Origin: Jiella pacifica
Lineage (GTDB): Bacteria; Pseudomonadota; Alphaproteobacteria; Rhizobiales; Rhizobiaceae
Assembly: GCF_010500815.1 (NCBI RefSeq)
Contig: NZ_JAAAMG010000009.1
Location: forward strand, 144,893-208,892
Reading direction: 5' to 3'
Length of the DNA: 64,000 bases
Positions within the stretch are counted from its first letter, which is position 1. The number at the start of each line of letters is the position of its first letter. Positions 8,801 through 16,660 of this stretch are shown here, one piece after another. Under the pieces are notes generated by a model. The model was not told where the DNA came from. It saw only the letters and a program-made list of their open reading frames with translations, and searched no databases. Position numbers and translations under genes: made by a program.

Positions 8801-9452
8801 GCATCTTGCCGGCGGCTTCGTCGACGGCTGGCAGGCGCCGGCCCTCGGCAAAGTGAGCGATGCCCCGGTGCCTTGGACCGAAGACGCGCTCTACGCCTAT
8901 CTGAGGACCGGCCGCTCCGCCGAACATGGCGCCGCCGCCGGGCCGATGGCGCCCGTCGTCGCGTCGCTCGCCGAATTGCCGGACGCCGACATCCGGGCGA
9001 TGTCCGTCTATCTCTCAGCTCGTCGCGAAACCGCGCCCGGGATCGACGGCACGGCGTTGGCGGAAAAACTCGTCGCCGAGAGCGAGGCGGACATCCGGCC
9101 GGCCCGCAGCGTCGGTGCCAGGCTCTATGACGGCGCCTGCGCCGTCTGCCACCGCAGCGAAGCGCAGGGCGCGCTGTTCAATGCCGGCACGCCGCTCGCC
9201 CTGACGAGTGCCCTCCATGCCGAGCAGCCGGACAATCTGATCCAGGTGGTTCTCTCCGGCGTCGAGCCGGCGAAAAGCGGCGCGCACAGCGCCATGCCAG
9301 GCTTTGCCGACACCTTCACGGACCGGCAGATCGCCGAACTCGTCCGCTACGTCCGCAGCCAGTTCGCCCGCTCCCGTCCCGCCTGGCAGGACGTCGAGAC
9401 GGCCGTGGCGAGCGTCCGCCGTTCGACGACCCGGCTCGCTCGGGGACCATAG
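5871..9452 (+). CDS. Molybdenum-cofactor large subunit fused to three cytochrome c domains (NicB-type nicotinate dehydrogenase family)
   Basis: The ATG at 5871 gives 1193 residues; the frame is open upstream to a start at 5802, but those codons do not resemble the family. Residues 1 to about 735 are the Mo-binding aldehyde oxidase/xanthine dehydrogenase domain, with HVDLGTGIATALAQIV, SGTQNPH, GCYGRNCADD and the GVGESASVP loop holding the predicted catalytic glutamate. A hydrophobic helix at about 754-780 is followed by CXXCH haem sites at about 813, 959 and 1090. This matches NicB of Pseudomonas putida in length and order. The enzyme should hydroxylate an N-heterocycle or related substrate with water and pass electrons to the respiratory chain through its haems. 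The exact substrate is not shown by sequence. Confidence 0.9.
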   Translation: MKDERNPASEGGSLTVERASANGASETFLVLHADGHVTGYNGHVDLGTGIATALAQIVAEELDVPADRVAMVLGDTARTPDQGPTIASETIQVAAVPLRRAAATARQLLLARAAAILDVSPEELRIDDGLVFAPASNRRLGFGELLAGETIRVALDERAPVKSPETYRLVGTSLPRVDIPDKASGRAIYIHDVRVPGMLHGRVVRPPYAGRDSGDFIGKSLIAVDRASVAGLPGFVDLLVIGDFVGVICEREEQAGEAARLLKLEWAVPPPLPDLDDLAETLQNHPGKPRTLSEIGDVDVALEGAATRLTRRYVWPYQMHASIGPSCAVADFRGDFLTLWSGTQNPHMLRGDLARLLDMRPESIDIRRHEAAGCYGRNCADDVSADAALLSRAIGRPVRVQLTREQEHAWEPKGAAQLIDIDGGLGEDGDLAAYDFQTRYPSNRGPNLALLLTGAIPPDPQPSDMGDRTAIPPYHYETERIRVHDMAPIVRASWMRGVSAMPNSFAHESYIDELATEAGVDPVAFRLKHLKDPRAADLVRATAERGNWVERTGPRRTSNGRGDGETLYGQGFAYAVYVHGTFPGTAAAHAAWIAEVAVDRRTGEVALERVVVGHDAGMMINPAGVQHQIHGNVVQSASRVLKEEVSFQNSTVESRDWGSYPIANFPEVPDVEVLMLPRPAEPPLGVGESASVPSAAAIANAIFDATGVRFRELPFTPERIKAGLNAAADAKPKAAKLGGHPSDRPAASAPPARPKLWRRLAAPLAAGLAATLGTAAIGLTLRAPIAPVAPPSSSVYSAETLERGRLLAALGDCAVCHTATGGATNAGGRAIETPFGTVYSTNITPDAETGIGAWSYPAFARAMREGVSRDGRHLYPAFPYTSFAKTSEADLHALYAHLMAQPPVRAETPKTTLAFPFNIRALMAGWNTLFHKAQPFVPDPAHSAEWNRGAYLVEGLGHCSACHSPRNALGAEKRGAAHLAGGFVDGWQAPALGKVSDAPVPWTEDALYAYLRTGRSAEHGAAAGPMAPVVASLAELPDADIRAMSVYLSARRETAPGIDGTALAEKLVAESEADIRPARSVGARLYDGACAVCHRSEAQGALFNAGTPLALTSALHAEQPDNLIQVVLSGVEPAKSGAHSAMPGFADTFTDRQIAELVRYVRSQFARSRPAWQDVETAVASVRRSTTRLARGP

Positions 9453-9814
9453 GAAGATGCCGGAGCGCATCCGCGCAGATGCCGCCGGGGATCGGCTCGA
9501 AAGGGCGCCGCCTGCAAGAATGATCGCGACGCCTGAAGCTTCGTCATCCCGGCCACCGAGCCGGATCCATTCCTCTGCGTGGAAGCGGCATTTCGCCTCA
9601 GAATACAGTGCATTGGCAACGGCAGGCGAAACGCCGTCACCGATTTGGAATGGGTCCCGGGTCAAGCCCGGGATGACGAAGCGGGGATGCTTGCGCCAAC
9701 TCTGCGGCGTCGATGCGCCGGGCCGAACGCCTGGCGTCAGGGATGGCGGTATGACCGCCGCGACCGCGCGGCCAGCGAGAGCGAGCCCAACGACCGCCGC
9801 ACGCCTCTGCCAGA
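9453..9814. other. Intergenic region with a palindromic element; no gene seen
   Basis: This 362-bp gap lies between the convergent hydroxylase and lipoprotein genes. Its left half is filled by the element at 9538-9682. I see no convincing coding sequence or factor-independent terminator. Confidence 0.6.
9538..9682. repeat. Palindromic element, second family, sharing the terminus GCTTCGTCAT
   Basis: The outer arms are GCTTCGTCATCCCGG (from 9538) and CCCGGGATGACGAAGC (ending 9682). An inner pair, GGATCCATTCC (from 9563) and GGAATGGGTCC (from 9647), pairs at 10 of 11 bases, and TTTCGCCT/AGGCGAAA forms a third nested stem. Only the terminal ten bases match the elements at 5188-5771, which suggests related families recognised by one factor. 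Confidence 0.8.
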
Positions 9815-10396
9815 TCAGATCAGCCCGAGCGTCCAGGTGACGATCTCACCCGAGATCTGGTCGAAGGCCCGGTTGAGCGCCGCCACATAGGCCGAATTGC
9901 CGGCGCCGCCGACCGGCGCGGCGGCGGAGAAGATCTTCGTTTGCCGGACGCTGCCGGTGCGGTCGTTGAGGGCCTTCACCGAAATGTCGATCCGCGCCGT
10001 CGCAGCGCCTGCCGTTTCGATCTCGAAGCGGCGGATCTCCATGATCAGCTGATAGTCGATCGCCAGCCCCTGGCCCGGCACGCCGACGGCGCCGATCCGG
10101 CCGGTGTTCTCGAAGGCCTGCAGAAGCCGCAGCTGCACCATGCGCGGCAGCCGGTCGCTCCACTGGCTCTGCGCGAGATATTCGATCGCATAAGGCGCGG
10201 TCTTGACGACGATCTTTTCGCTGTCGAGCGTCTTGATCGCGGTCGGTTCGGGGATGAGCAGCTGCGCGCGGCTGCCGCTCTGGACGGAGACGTTGGTTGG
10301 AGAGGCGATCTCGAACGTGTCAGGCGGCACCGACGTGCAGCCGGCGAGCAGTGCTGCCACGAATGCGGCAATCATCGGTAGCTTCACGGCGGTCAT
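9815..10396 (-). CDS. ABC-type transport auxiliary lipoprotein (PqiC-like)
   Basis: This 193-aa protein starts at the ATG at 10396, which has an AGAGGGA ribosome site upstream. It has a lipoprotein signal peptide with lipobox LLAGC near residue 18. The rest fits the ABC_trans_aux (PF03886) family: a central LPRMVQLRLLQAFENTG segment and a region of conserved strands ending in IVTWTLGLI. Such lipoproteins accompany MlaFED/MCE operons and act in the periplasm on the outer-membrane side of the lipid path. It is the last gene of the MCE operon, 246 bp after the MCE gene. Confidence 0.82.
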   Translation of the reverse strand: MTAVKLPMIAAFVAALLAGCTSVPPDTFEIASPTNVSVQSGSRAQLLIPEPTAIKTLDSEKIVVKTAPYAIEYLAQSQWSDRLPRMVQLRLLQAFENTGRIGAVGVPGQGLAIDYQLIMEIRRFEIETAGAATARIDISVKALNDRTGSVRQTKIFSAAAPVGGAGNSAYVAALNRAFDQISGEIVTWTLGLI

Positions 10397-10642
10397 CGTC
10401 GCGATCGTCCCTCTTCCAACGGCGCGGCGGCATCGTCGTCCGTCATGCACCTGGAAGCCTGCCGGTTGTGCAGGCTATTCCGTTGCTTGCATCCGCAACC
10501 GGGGCTGTCAATCGCACCGATCGCCGCGGCCGGGCGGCTCCAGCACAAACTTCCGCGGCGGGACGAGATTGCCACAAACCCACCGCCGGACGCAGCGTTT
10601 GATCGAGGTCCGAGCGCCGAGGCTGGCGGACCCGAGGGCCTG

Positions 10643-13168
10643 CTACCGCCGCGTCCGTCCGTCGAACTGCTTCACGTCGTCGCCGCCATAGAGGATGCGG
10701 CTCGGATTGTTGGAGAAGTCGGTGACGGCATCGTCGATCCGGTTCACCGTCCGGTCGACCGAGCGCATCAGCGACTGAAACTGCTGCAGACCCTGGCTGG
10801 AGAAGCGCTGCAGGTTGGCCGAGATCGGGGTCACCTGCTCCTGGATCGACTGCGCCGCCCCGCGCACCGACTGCAACGCGCCGGAAAGGTCGGATCCGAG
10901 CTGCTGTCCGTTGCCGGCGCCGGCGAAGACGCCGTCGATCGAATTCAGCACCCCGTCGATCTTCGCCGAGGCGGTTTTCAGGCTCTCGCTGGTCGCCTGG
11001 ACGTTCTCGATGATGCTGTCGATCTGCGGCCGCTTCTCGCCGATGTCGTTGGCGACGCCGGCGATCGAATCGGCCGCCTTGGCGACGTTGTCGGTCGCCG
11101 CCGAGACGTTCTCCACCGCCTGGTTGACCTTGCCGGGGTCGATGCTGGCGAGCAGCGTGTCGAGCTGCGCCCGCGTCTCGGAAAAGCCCTTGACCGCGCC
11201 GTCGATGGTGAGAACCGCCGAATTGACCCGATCGACGATCGACTGGATTTCCGGCGTCTTCTCGCGCACTGCGTCGGTAATGGCGCCGACGTTGTCGATC
11301 GACTTGTTGATCATCGCCGTGTCGACCGAATCGACCATTCCCTTGGCGCTGTCGAGCGTCGAGTTCAGCTTGGTCGAGGCTTCGGTGACATTGGCGCTGA
11401 TCGGGCCGAGGCTGGCGAGCAGCTGGTCGATGGCGTCGACCCGCTGGGCGACGGTCGTGGTGATCTGGTTGACGTTCTGAGCCGAGTTGGCAAAGCCGCT
11501 GATCGCCGAGGAAATCGCCTCCTTCTGCTGATCGACCGTCCGGGTGATCGAGGCGACGTCGGTCGCCGCGCTGGAAACCTGGTCCAGCGTCGCGGAAACC
11601 TTTGCGGGATCGACCGCCGCAACCACCTTGTTGGCCGAGTCGAGCGTCTGGTTCAGGGTCGTCGCCGCCTGGCCGACCTGATCGGAAACCGGCCCGAGAT
11701 TGGCGAGCAGCGCGTCGATGTCGTCCGAGCGCTGGGCGACGGTCGTGGTGATCCGGTTGACGTTCTGGGCCGAGTTCGAAAGCCCGCTGATCGCCGAGGA
11801 GATCGCCTCCTTCTGCTGGTTCACCGTCTCGGTGATCGACGCGGCGTTGCTGGCGACCGAGGAGAAGGAATCGATCGCCGAGGTGACTTTCTCCGGGTCG
11901 ATCGAGGCGACCACCCGATCGGCGTTCTGCAGCGTCACGTCGAGACGGTTGGCGACCCGGTTCGCCGTGTCGGAGAGCGGCGCCAGATTGGCCAGCGTCC
12001 GGTCGAGATCCTCGCGCCGGTCGGCGACGGTCTTGGTGACGGTCTCGACATTGGCGACGGCGTTCGACGCGCCCTGCATGATCGTGTCGATGGCGCCGGA
12101 CTGGTCGCTCAGCCGCTGGCTCAGCGCCGCGACGTTCGTCGCCGTGGTCGAGACGCCGTCGAGGGTGGTCGACACCTTCTGCGGATCGACCGCGGCGATC
12201 ACCCGATCGGCGCTCTGGAGCGTCGTGCCGAGCTGGTTCGCGACGGTCGTCGCCGTATCGGCGAAGGGACCGAGCGCGCCGATGAACTGGTCGATCCCAT
12301 CGGCATTGCGGGTGATGACGTCGCCGACCGTGCCGACGCCGTTCGCCGCTGCCTGGACCGAATCGACGACCTCGCCGATCCGGTCGGACTGGGCGCGGAA
12401 GTTCGCAGTCACGGCCGTGACGTTGTCGACGATCTGGCCGACCTCGTCGGTGTTGACGGCTGCGAGGATATCCTGGGCCCGCTGGATCGCACCGGGCAAG
12501 GCGTCGGCGACGTTGCGCGCGCTGACGGTCAGGGCCGACAGGCTGTCGACGAAGGAATCGATGTTGTCGGTGTTGCGGGCGAGCGCGGCGGTGAAGGTCT
12601 CGACGTTCTCCGACGTCTTGGCGACGTTGGCGACGGTGGTCTGGACGCCCGGAGCGGCGCCCTTCACGATGCTCTCGAACTCGCCGAGAATCGTGTTCGC
12701 CCGGTCGGCGATGTCGCGCGCCGTCGCCAGGATGTCCGTCACATCCGAGGGATTGGCGCGGATGACCGGGGTGACACCCTGCTGGCGGGCTTCGTCGATG
12801 AGATTGTCGCCCGAAGGATCGCCGCCCTTCAGCTCGATGAAGGCGTAACCCGTGAGGCCCTGGAAGCCGATATTGGCCTGGGTGTTCTCCTTGATCGGGA
12901 TCGACGGGTCCACCATCGTGGTGGCGATGACGACGCTCGGATTGTTGTTGTCGATCCTGAGCGAGGTCACTTGGCCGACCGGCAGGCCGTTGAAGAGGAC
13001 CTGGCTGCCCTGCTGGAGCCCGGTCACCGACCCATCGATCCTGACCAGCAGCGGCACACGGTTGTCGCCGCTTGAGGCGAAGACGCTCCAATAGGTGAAG
13101 CCCACCGCCAGCGCGAGGACGAGGAGCGTGAAGATGCCGACGCGGACGTAGTTGGCTTTGGTTTCCAT
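10643..13168 (-). CDS. MCE-family protein (MlaD type) with a long helical repeat region
   Basis: The 841-aa product starts with one transmembrane helix (about residues 11-30) followed by an MCE domain (about 38-115, including GLPVGQVTSLRI and GYAFIELKGG). About 680 residues of predicted helix follow, rich in Ala, Ser, Val, Thr and Asp, with internal repeats. One clear repeat is 96 residues: DNA near 11473 matches DNA near 11761 at a 288-bp offset, and a weaker third unit lies a further 288 bp along. The gene's ATG overlaps the ATPase stop by 1 bp and has a GGAG site. It should bind phospholipid or another lipid in the periplasm, and the long helix could span toward the outer membrane. Typical MlaD is under 200 aa. 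Confidence 0.88.
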   Translation of the reverse strand: METKANYVRVGIFTLLVLALAVGFTYWSVFASSGDNRVPLLVRIDGSVTGLQQGSQVLFNGLPVGQVTSLRIDNNNPSVVIATTMVDPSIPIKENTQANIGFQGLTGYAFIELKGGDPSGDNLIDEARQQGVTPVIRANPSDVTDILATARDIADRANTILGEFESIVKGAAPGVQTTVANVAKTSENVETFTAALARNTDNIDSFVDSLSALTVSARNVADALPGAIQRAQDILAAVNTDEVGQIVDNVTAVTANFRAQSDRIGEVVDSVQAAANGVGTVGDVITRNADGIDQFIGALGPFADTATTVANQLGTTLQSADRVIAAVDPQKVSTTLDGVSTTATNVAALSQRLSDQSGAIDTIMQGASNAVANVETVTKTVADRREDLDRTLANLAPLSDTANRVANRLDVTLQNADRVVASIDPEKVTSAIDSFSSVASNAASITETVNQQKEAISSAISGLSNSAQNVNRITTTVAQRSDDIDALLANLGPVSDQVGQAATTLNQTLDSANKVVAAVDPAKVSATLDQVSSAATDVASITRTVDQQKEAISSAISGFANSAQNVNQITTTVAQRVDAIDQLLASLGPISANVTEASTKLNSTLDSAKGMVDSVDTAMINKSIDNVGAITDAVREKTPEIQSIVDRVNSAVLTIDGAVKGFSETRAQLDTLLASIDPGKVNQAVENVSAATDNVAKAADSIAGVANDIGEKRPQIDSIIENVQATSESLKTASAKIDGVLNSIDGVFAGAGNGQQLGSDLSGALQSVRGAAQSIQEQVTPISANLQRFSSQGLQQFQSLMRSVDRTVNRIDDAVTDFSNNPSRILYGGDDVKQFDGRTRR

Positions 13169-14043
13169 CAGGCGGCTCCATCGGAGGGCATCGGCTGCGC
13201 CGGTGTCGCGTCGTCGGTGACGATGGTGCGGGCGCGCTTGCCGTGGAAATAGGATCTCACCCAGGGGTGATCGGACTGCAGCATCTGAGACAACGGGCCT
13301 TCCACCAGCACCTTCCTGTCGCCGAGCACGGCAATGCGGTCGCAGGCCTGGAACAGGCTGTCGAGATCGTGGGTCACCATGTAGACGCTGAGACCCAGCG
13401 TGTCGCGCAGCGTCATGATCAACTGGTCGAAATCGGCCGCGCCGATCGGATCGAGGCCGGAGGTCGGTTCGTCGAGGAAGACGATCTCCGGATCGAGGGC
13501 CAGCGCCCGCGCCAGCCCGGCGCGCTTGATCATGCCGCCGGAGAGCTCGGAGGGATACTTGTCGGCCGCGTCCGGGGCGAGACCGACGAGATCGATCTTC
13601 AGCCGGGTCAATTCGCGCATCAGCTTGGGCGACAGGTCGAGATACTCGCGCATCGGCACTTCGATGTTCTCGGCGACCGTCAGGGCCGAGAACAGTGCGC
13701 CCTGCTGGAACAGGACGCCCCAGCGCCGCTCCACCGAGAGCTTCTCGCGCTCGCTCGCCTGGTGATAGTCGATGCCGAAGACCTCGATCGTACCGCCTTG
13801 CTTGGGATTGAGGCCGAGAATGGTGCGCAGAAGCACCGACTTGCCGGCGCCGGACGGGCCGACGAAGCCGAGGATCTCGCCGCGCCGGACGTCGAGCGAC
13901 AGGTTTTCGAGGATCTTCTTGCGGCCGAAGGAAACGTTGACGCCGCGGGCGCGGATCAAAACGTCCTCGTCCGCCGCTTCCGGCGCCGATGATGCGGCCT
14001 TCGCCGCAGCTTCTCCGTTCGCAGCCGCAGTGTCGAGTGTCAC
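13168..14043 (-). CDS. MlaF-type ABC transporter ATP-binding protein
   Basis: I place the start at the GTG at 14043, 4 bp after the permease stop, giving 291 aa. The longer frame back to 14157 would overlap the permease and is low-complexity Arg/Ser sequence. Walker A is GPSGAGKS, the signature is LSGGMIKRAGLARALAL and Walker B is VFLDEPTSGLDP. The first 30 residues are an Ala-rich tail before the domain. It would energise lipid movement through the STAS-permease upstream in the operon. Confidence 0.9.
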   Translation of the reverse strand: MTLDTAAANGEAAAKAASSAPEAADEDVLIRARGVNVSFGRKKILENLSLDVRRGEILGFVGPSGAGKSVLLRTILGLNPKQGGTIEVFGIDYHQASEREKLSVERRWGVLFQQGALFSALTVAENIEVPMREYLDLSPKLMRELTRLKIDLVGLAPDAADKYPSELSGGMIKRAGLARALALDPEIVFLDEPTSGLDPIGAADFDQLIMTLRDTLGLSVYMVTHDLDSLFQACDRIAVLGDRKVLVEGPLSQMLQSDHPWVRSYFHGKRARTIVTDDATPAQPMPSDGAA

Positions 14044-14047
14044 CAGG

Positions 14048-15235
14048 TCAAAGTCCCATCGAGGCGTAGAAGATCGCGAACAGGCCATCCATGACGATGA
14101 CGAGGAAGATCGCCTTGACCACGGACGCGGTGACGTGAAGGCCGAGGCTCTCGGCACTGCCGCCCACCTTCATTCCCTCGAGGGCGCCGACGATGCCGAT
14201 GACGATCGCCATGAAGGGTGCCTTGATCAGGCCGGAAAAGACAGTGAACAAATCGACGCTGTTCTGGATTCCCTGCATGTAGTTGGCGAAGGAGATGTCG
14301 GAGTAGAGCTTCAGCGTCAGCATGCCGCCGAGCAGCGCCGACAGATTGGCGAGGACCGTCAGCAGCGGCAGCGCGATGGTCAGGGCGACGAGACGCGGAA
14401 ACACCAGGACGCCGATCGGGTTCAGCCCGATGACGTGCAGCGCGTCGATCTCCTCGCGCATCTTCATCGAGCCGATCTCGGCGGTGATGGCGCTTCCCGA
14501 GCGGCCGGCGATCATGATCGCGGCAAGCAGCACGCCGATTTCCCGCAGCACCAGGATGCCGACGAGATTGACCGCATAGACCTCGCCGCCGAATCGGCGC
14601 AGCTGGAAGGCGCCCTGCTGGGCGATGATGCCGCCGATAAGAAAGGTGATGAGGACAATGATGGGGATCGCCTTCACCCCCATCTGGTCGAGCTGGTTGA
14701 ACACGGCGGCCGGCCGGCTGCGGCTCCGCCCGGCCAGGCGGTAGCCGGCCCCGTAGATCGCCCCGCCGATGATGTTGAGCCACGCCACGGCCTCGTCGCG
14801 GACCCCGTAGACCCCCCCGCCGATCGCGCCGAAAAAGCTCGTCAGGGGAGAGACGTGCGGCGGCTTGCTGATCGGAACTTCCCGGTCCATCGTTCCGCGC
14901 ACGGCGTCGAAGAGCGCTTCGTCCCGCTGCGAGATGCCGGCGAGGTCGACCGTGCGCCCGTCGGCCGAAAGCTCGCGCGACAGCCGTTCGAGGACGAAGG
15001 CACCGGCGGTATCGATCCGGCCGACCTTCGAGCAGTCGACGGTGATCTGCTTGCCGAGATCGGAGCCGGCGGTCTCGGCAAGCAGCGGCTCCATGGCCCC
15101 GATGGTGCGGGCCAGCCAGTCGCCGCTGGCGACCAGCCGCACGCCGCCGTCCCGCTTCTCGCCTTCGAGAGCAGGCTTGACGGCAGACAGGCGACCGCGC
15201 CCGGCGGTCTCGTCAGGCTTCGCAGCCTCCAGCAT
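14048..15235 (-). CDS. MlaE-type ABC transporter permease with N-terminal STAS domain
   Basis: This 395-aa protein has a STAS-like domain at about residues 30-115 (ITVDCSKVGRIDTAGAFVLERL), corresponding to MlaB, and an MlaE permease at about 135-395. The permease shows the conserved loop AGRSGSAITAEIGSMKMREE. The fusion replaces separate mlaB and mlaE genes. The ATG at 15235 follows a GAGGAACG ribosome site and is the first gene of the operon. It is divergent from the epimerase gene, with about 160 bp between them for both promoters. Confidence 0.9.
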   Translation of the reverse strand: MLEAAKPDETAGRGRLSAVKPALEGEKRDGGVRLVASGDWLARTIGAMEPLLAETAGSDLGKQITVDCSKVGRIDTAGAFVLERLSRELSADGRTVDLAGISQRDEALFDAVRGTMDREVPISKPPHVSPLTSFFGAIGGGVYGVRDEAVAWLNIIGGAIYGAGYRLAGRSRSRPAAVFNQLDQMGVKAIPIIVLITFLIGGIIAQQGAFQLRRFGGEVYAVNLVGILVLREIGVLLAAIMIAGRSGSAITAEIGSMKMREEIDALHVIGLNPIGVLVFPRLVALTIALPLLTVLANLSALLGGMLTLKLYSDISFANYMQGIQNSVDLFTVFSGLIKAPFMAIVIGIVGALEGMKVGGSAESLGLHVTASVVKAIFLVIVMDGLFAIFYASMGL

Positions 15236-15396
15236 CGTTCCTCGATCCGCATCCGTTTCGGCCGCCGGGAGCCGCCGTTCCCCGAGGTTTCCCCGAAGAT
15301 CCGCGGCGACCCGTCCGGCGAAGTCGCGGTACCCCCTTCACTGGCACAGGCCTTCGTGGGAATAAACCGGAGCCATCCTGAAGGAGATCATTTACC

Positions 15397-16377
15397 ATGC
15401 CGCGTCGTCTTTCGGTCACAGTGGAGCATTTTCCGCTGCGCGAGCCGTTTCGGATCGCGCGCGGGGTCAAGACCGAGGCGGCGGTGGTGACGTGCGAAAT
15501 TGCCGACGAATACGGCAGGGGCCGAGCCGAGTGCGTGCCCTATCCCCGTTACGGCGAAAGCCTCGAGAGCGTCTGCGACCAGATCGAAGGCATGCGCGAT
15601 CTGATCGAGCGCGGCGGCTCGCGAGACAGCCTCGGCGCCGCGCTCGCGGCCGGCGCGGCACGCAACGCCCTCGACTGCGCGCTGTGGGATCTCGAGGCGA
15701 AATCGACCGGCGGGCGCGTCTCGGCCATCGTCTGCGGCCAGACGCCGCGGCCGGTCGAGACCGCCTATACGATCAGCCTCGACAGCGCCGACGCGATGGC
15801 CAGCGCCGCCAGAGCCTCCGGCCGCGACCTTCTGAAGATCAAGCTCGGCACCGCCGACGATCGCGAGCGCATCCGTGCGGTGCATGCGGCAGCCAGGGGC
15901 GCGCGGCTGATCCTCGACGCCAACGAGGGCTGGACGGACGCCAATCTGCGGGACCATCTCCTCGCCGCCGCGGCCGCCGGCGCCATTCTCGTCGAGCAGC
16001 CGCTGCCCGCCGGCCAGGACGCGATCCTCGCCGATATCCCCCATCCGGTGCCGGTCTGCGCCGACGAATCCCTGCATGTCGGCGAGGACCTCGACCATCT
16101 CCTCGGCCTTTACGACTACGTCAACGTCAAGCTCGACAAGACCGGCGGGTTGACCGAAGCGGTGCGGCTGACGCGCGAAGCGAGGCGACGCGGCTTCGGC
16201 GTGATGGTCGGCTGCATGGTCGGTTCGTCGCTGGCCATGGCGCCCGCCATCCTCCTCGCTCAGACCGCCGACATCGTCGATCTCGACGGCCCGCTGCTCC
16301 TGGCACGAGACCGTCCGCATCCCCTCACCTATGCCGGCTCGATGGTCTCCCCGCCCGACCCGCGACTGTGGGGGTGA
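15397..16377 (+). CDS. Enolase-superfamily dipeptide epimerase / N-acetyl-D-glutamate racemase (DgcA-like)
   Basis: This 326-aa protein has the muconate lactonising enzyme fold of L-Ala-D/L-Glu epimerases. The first catalytic lysine lies in LLKIKLG, metal ligands in LILDANEG, VEQPLP and CADES, and the second lysine in NVKLDKTGG. The family epimerises dipeptides from peptidoglycan turnover; close alphaproteobacterial members have been named N-acetyl-D-Glu racemase DgcA, often with a partner gene dgcN. No dgcN is visible here, so dipeptide epimerase is the safer call. An AGGAGA site precedes the ATG. Confidence 0.85.
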   Translation: MPRRLSVTVEHFPLREPFRIARGVKTEAAVVTCEIADEYGRGRAECVPYPRYGESLESVCDQIEGMRDLIERGGSRDSLGAALAAGAARNALDCALWDLEAKSTGGRVSAIVCGQTPRPVETAYTISLDSADAMASAARASGRDLLKIKLGTADDRERIRAVHAAARGARLILDANEGWTDANLRDHLLAAAAAGAILVEQPLPAGQDAILADIPHPVPVCADESLHVGEDLDHLLGLYDYVNVKLDKTGGLTEAVRLTREARRRGFGVMVGCMVGSSLAMAPAILLAQTADIVDLDGPLLLARDRPHPLTYAGSMVSPPDPRLWG

Positions 16378-16660
16378 TGCGCCTCCGGGCGATACCAATT
16401 TACTGGCCTTGCAGCCAACGGTAGCGCCCTGCAGCCCCCCTGCGGGCTGCAGCCATCTCCCCCACAGGGGGGGAGATCATGCAGCTGCTGCGCCAGAGCG
16501 TTTTTTTCGTATCGTCGGATGCCGACCCCGACATCCGCTGTTTCGCGCAGTCCCCGCGGCGATATCGATCTCCCCCAAAAAAGGAAGATGTCCGGCAAGA
16601 CAGAGGGGGCGCGAAGGCGCCACCCCCTCCGCAGGAGAACCGACCTTCGCCCGCAGCCGC
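16378..16660. repeat. Intergenic hairpin cluster between convergent genes
   Basis: Two perfect stems lie side by side. CTGCAGCCC (16429-16437) pairs with GGGCTGCAG (16444-16452), and ATCTCCCCC (16455-16463) pairs with GGGGGAGAT (16469-16477). A GC-rich imperfect stem around 16605-16635 lies just after the DUF4139 gene. These may act as terminators for one or both convergent genes, but no long T-run follows them. Confidence 0.55.

Noticed and set aside
10445..13075. 876-aa frame opposite the MCE gene
   Set aside because: It mirrors the MCE repeats, has Arg/Asp/Val-biased composition and no ribosome site. The MCE protein is clearly the coding one.
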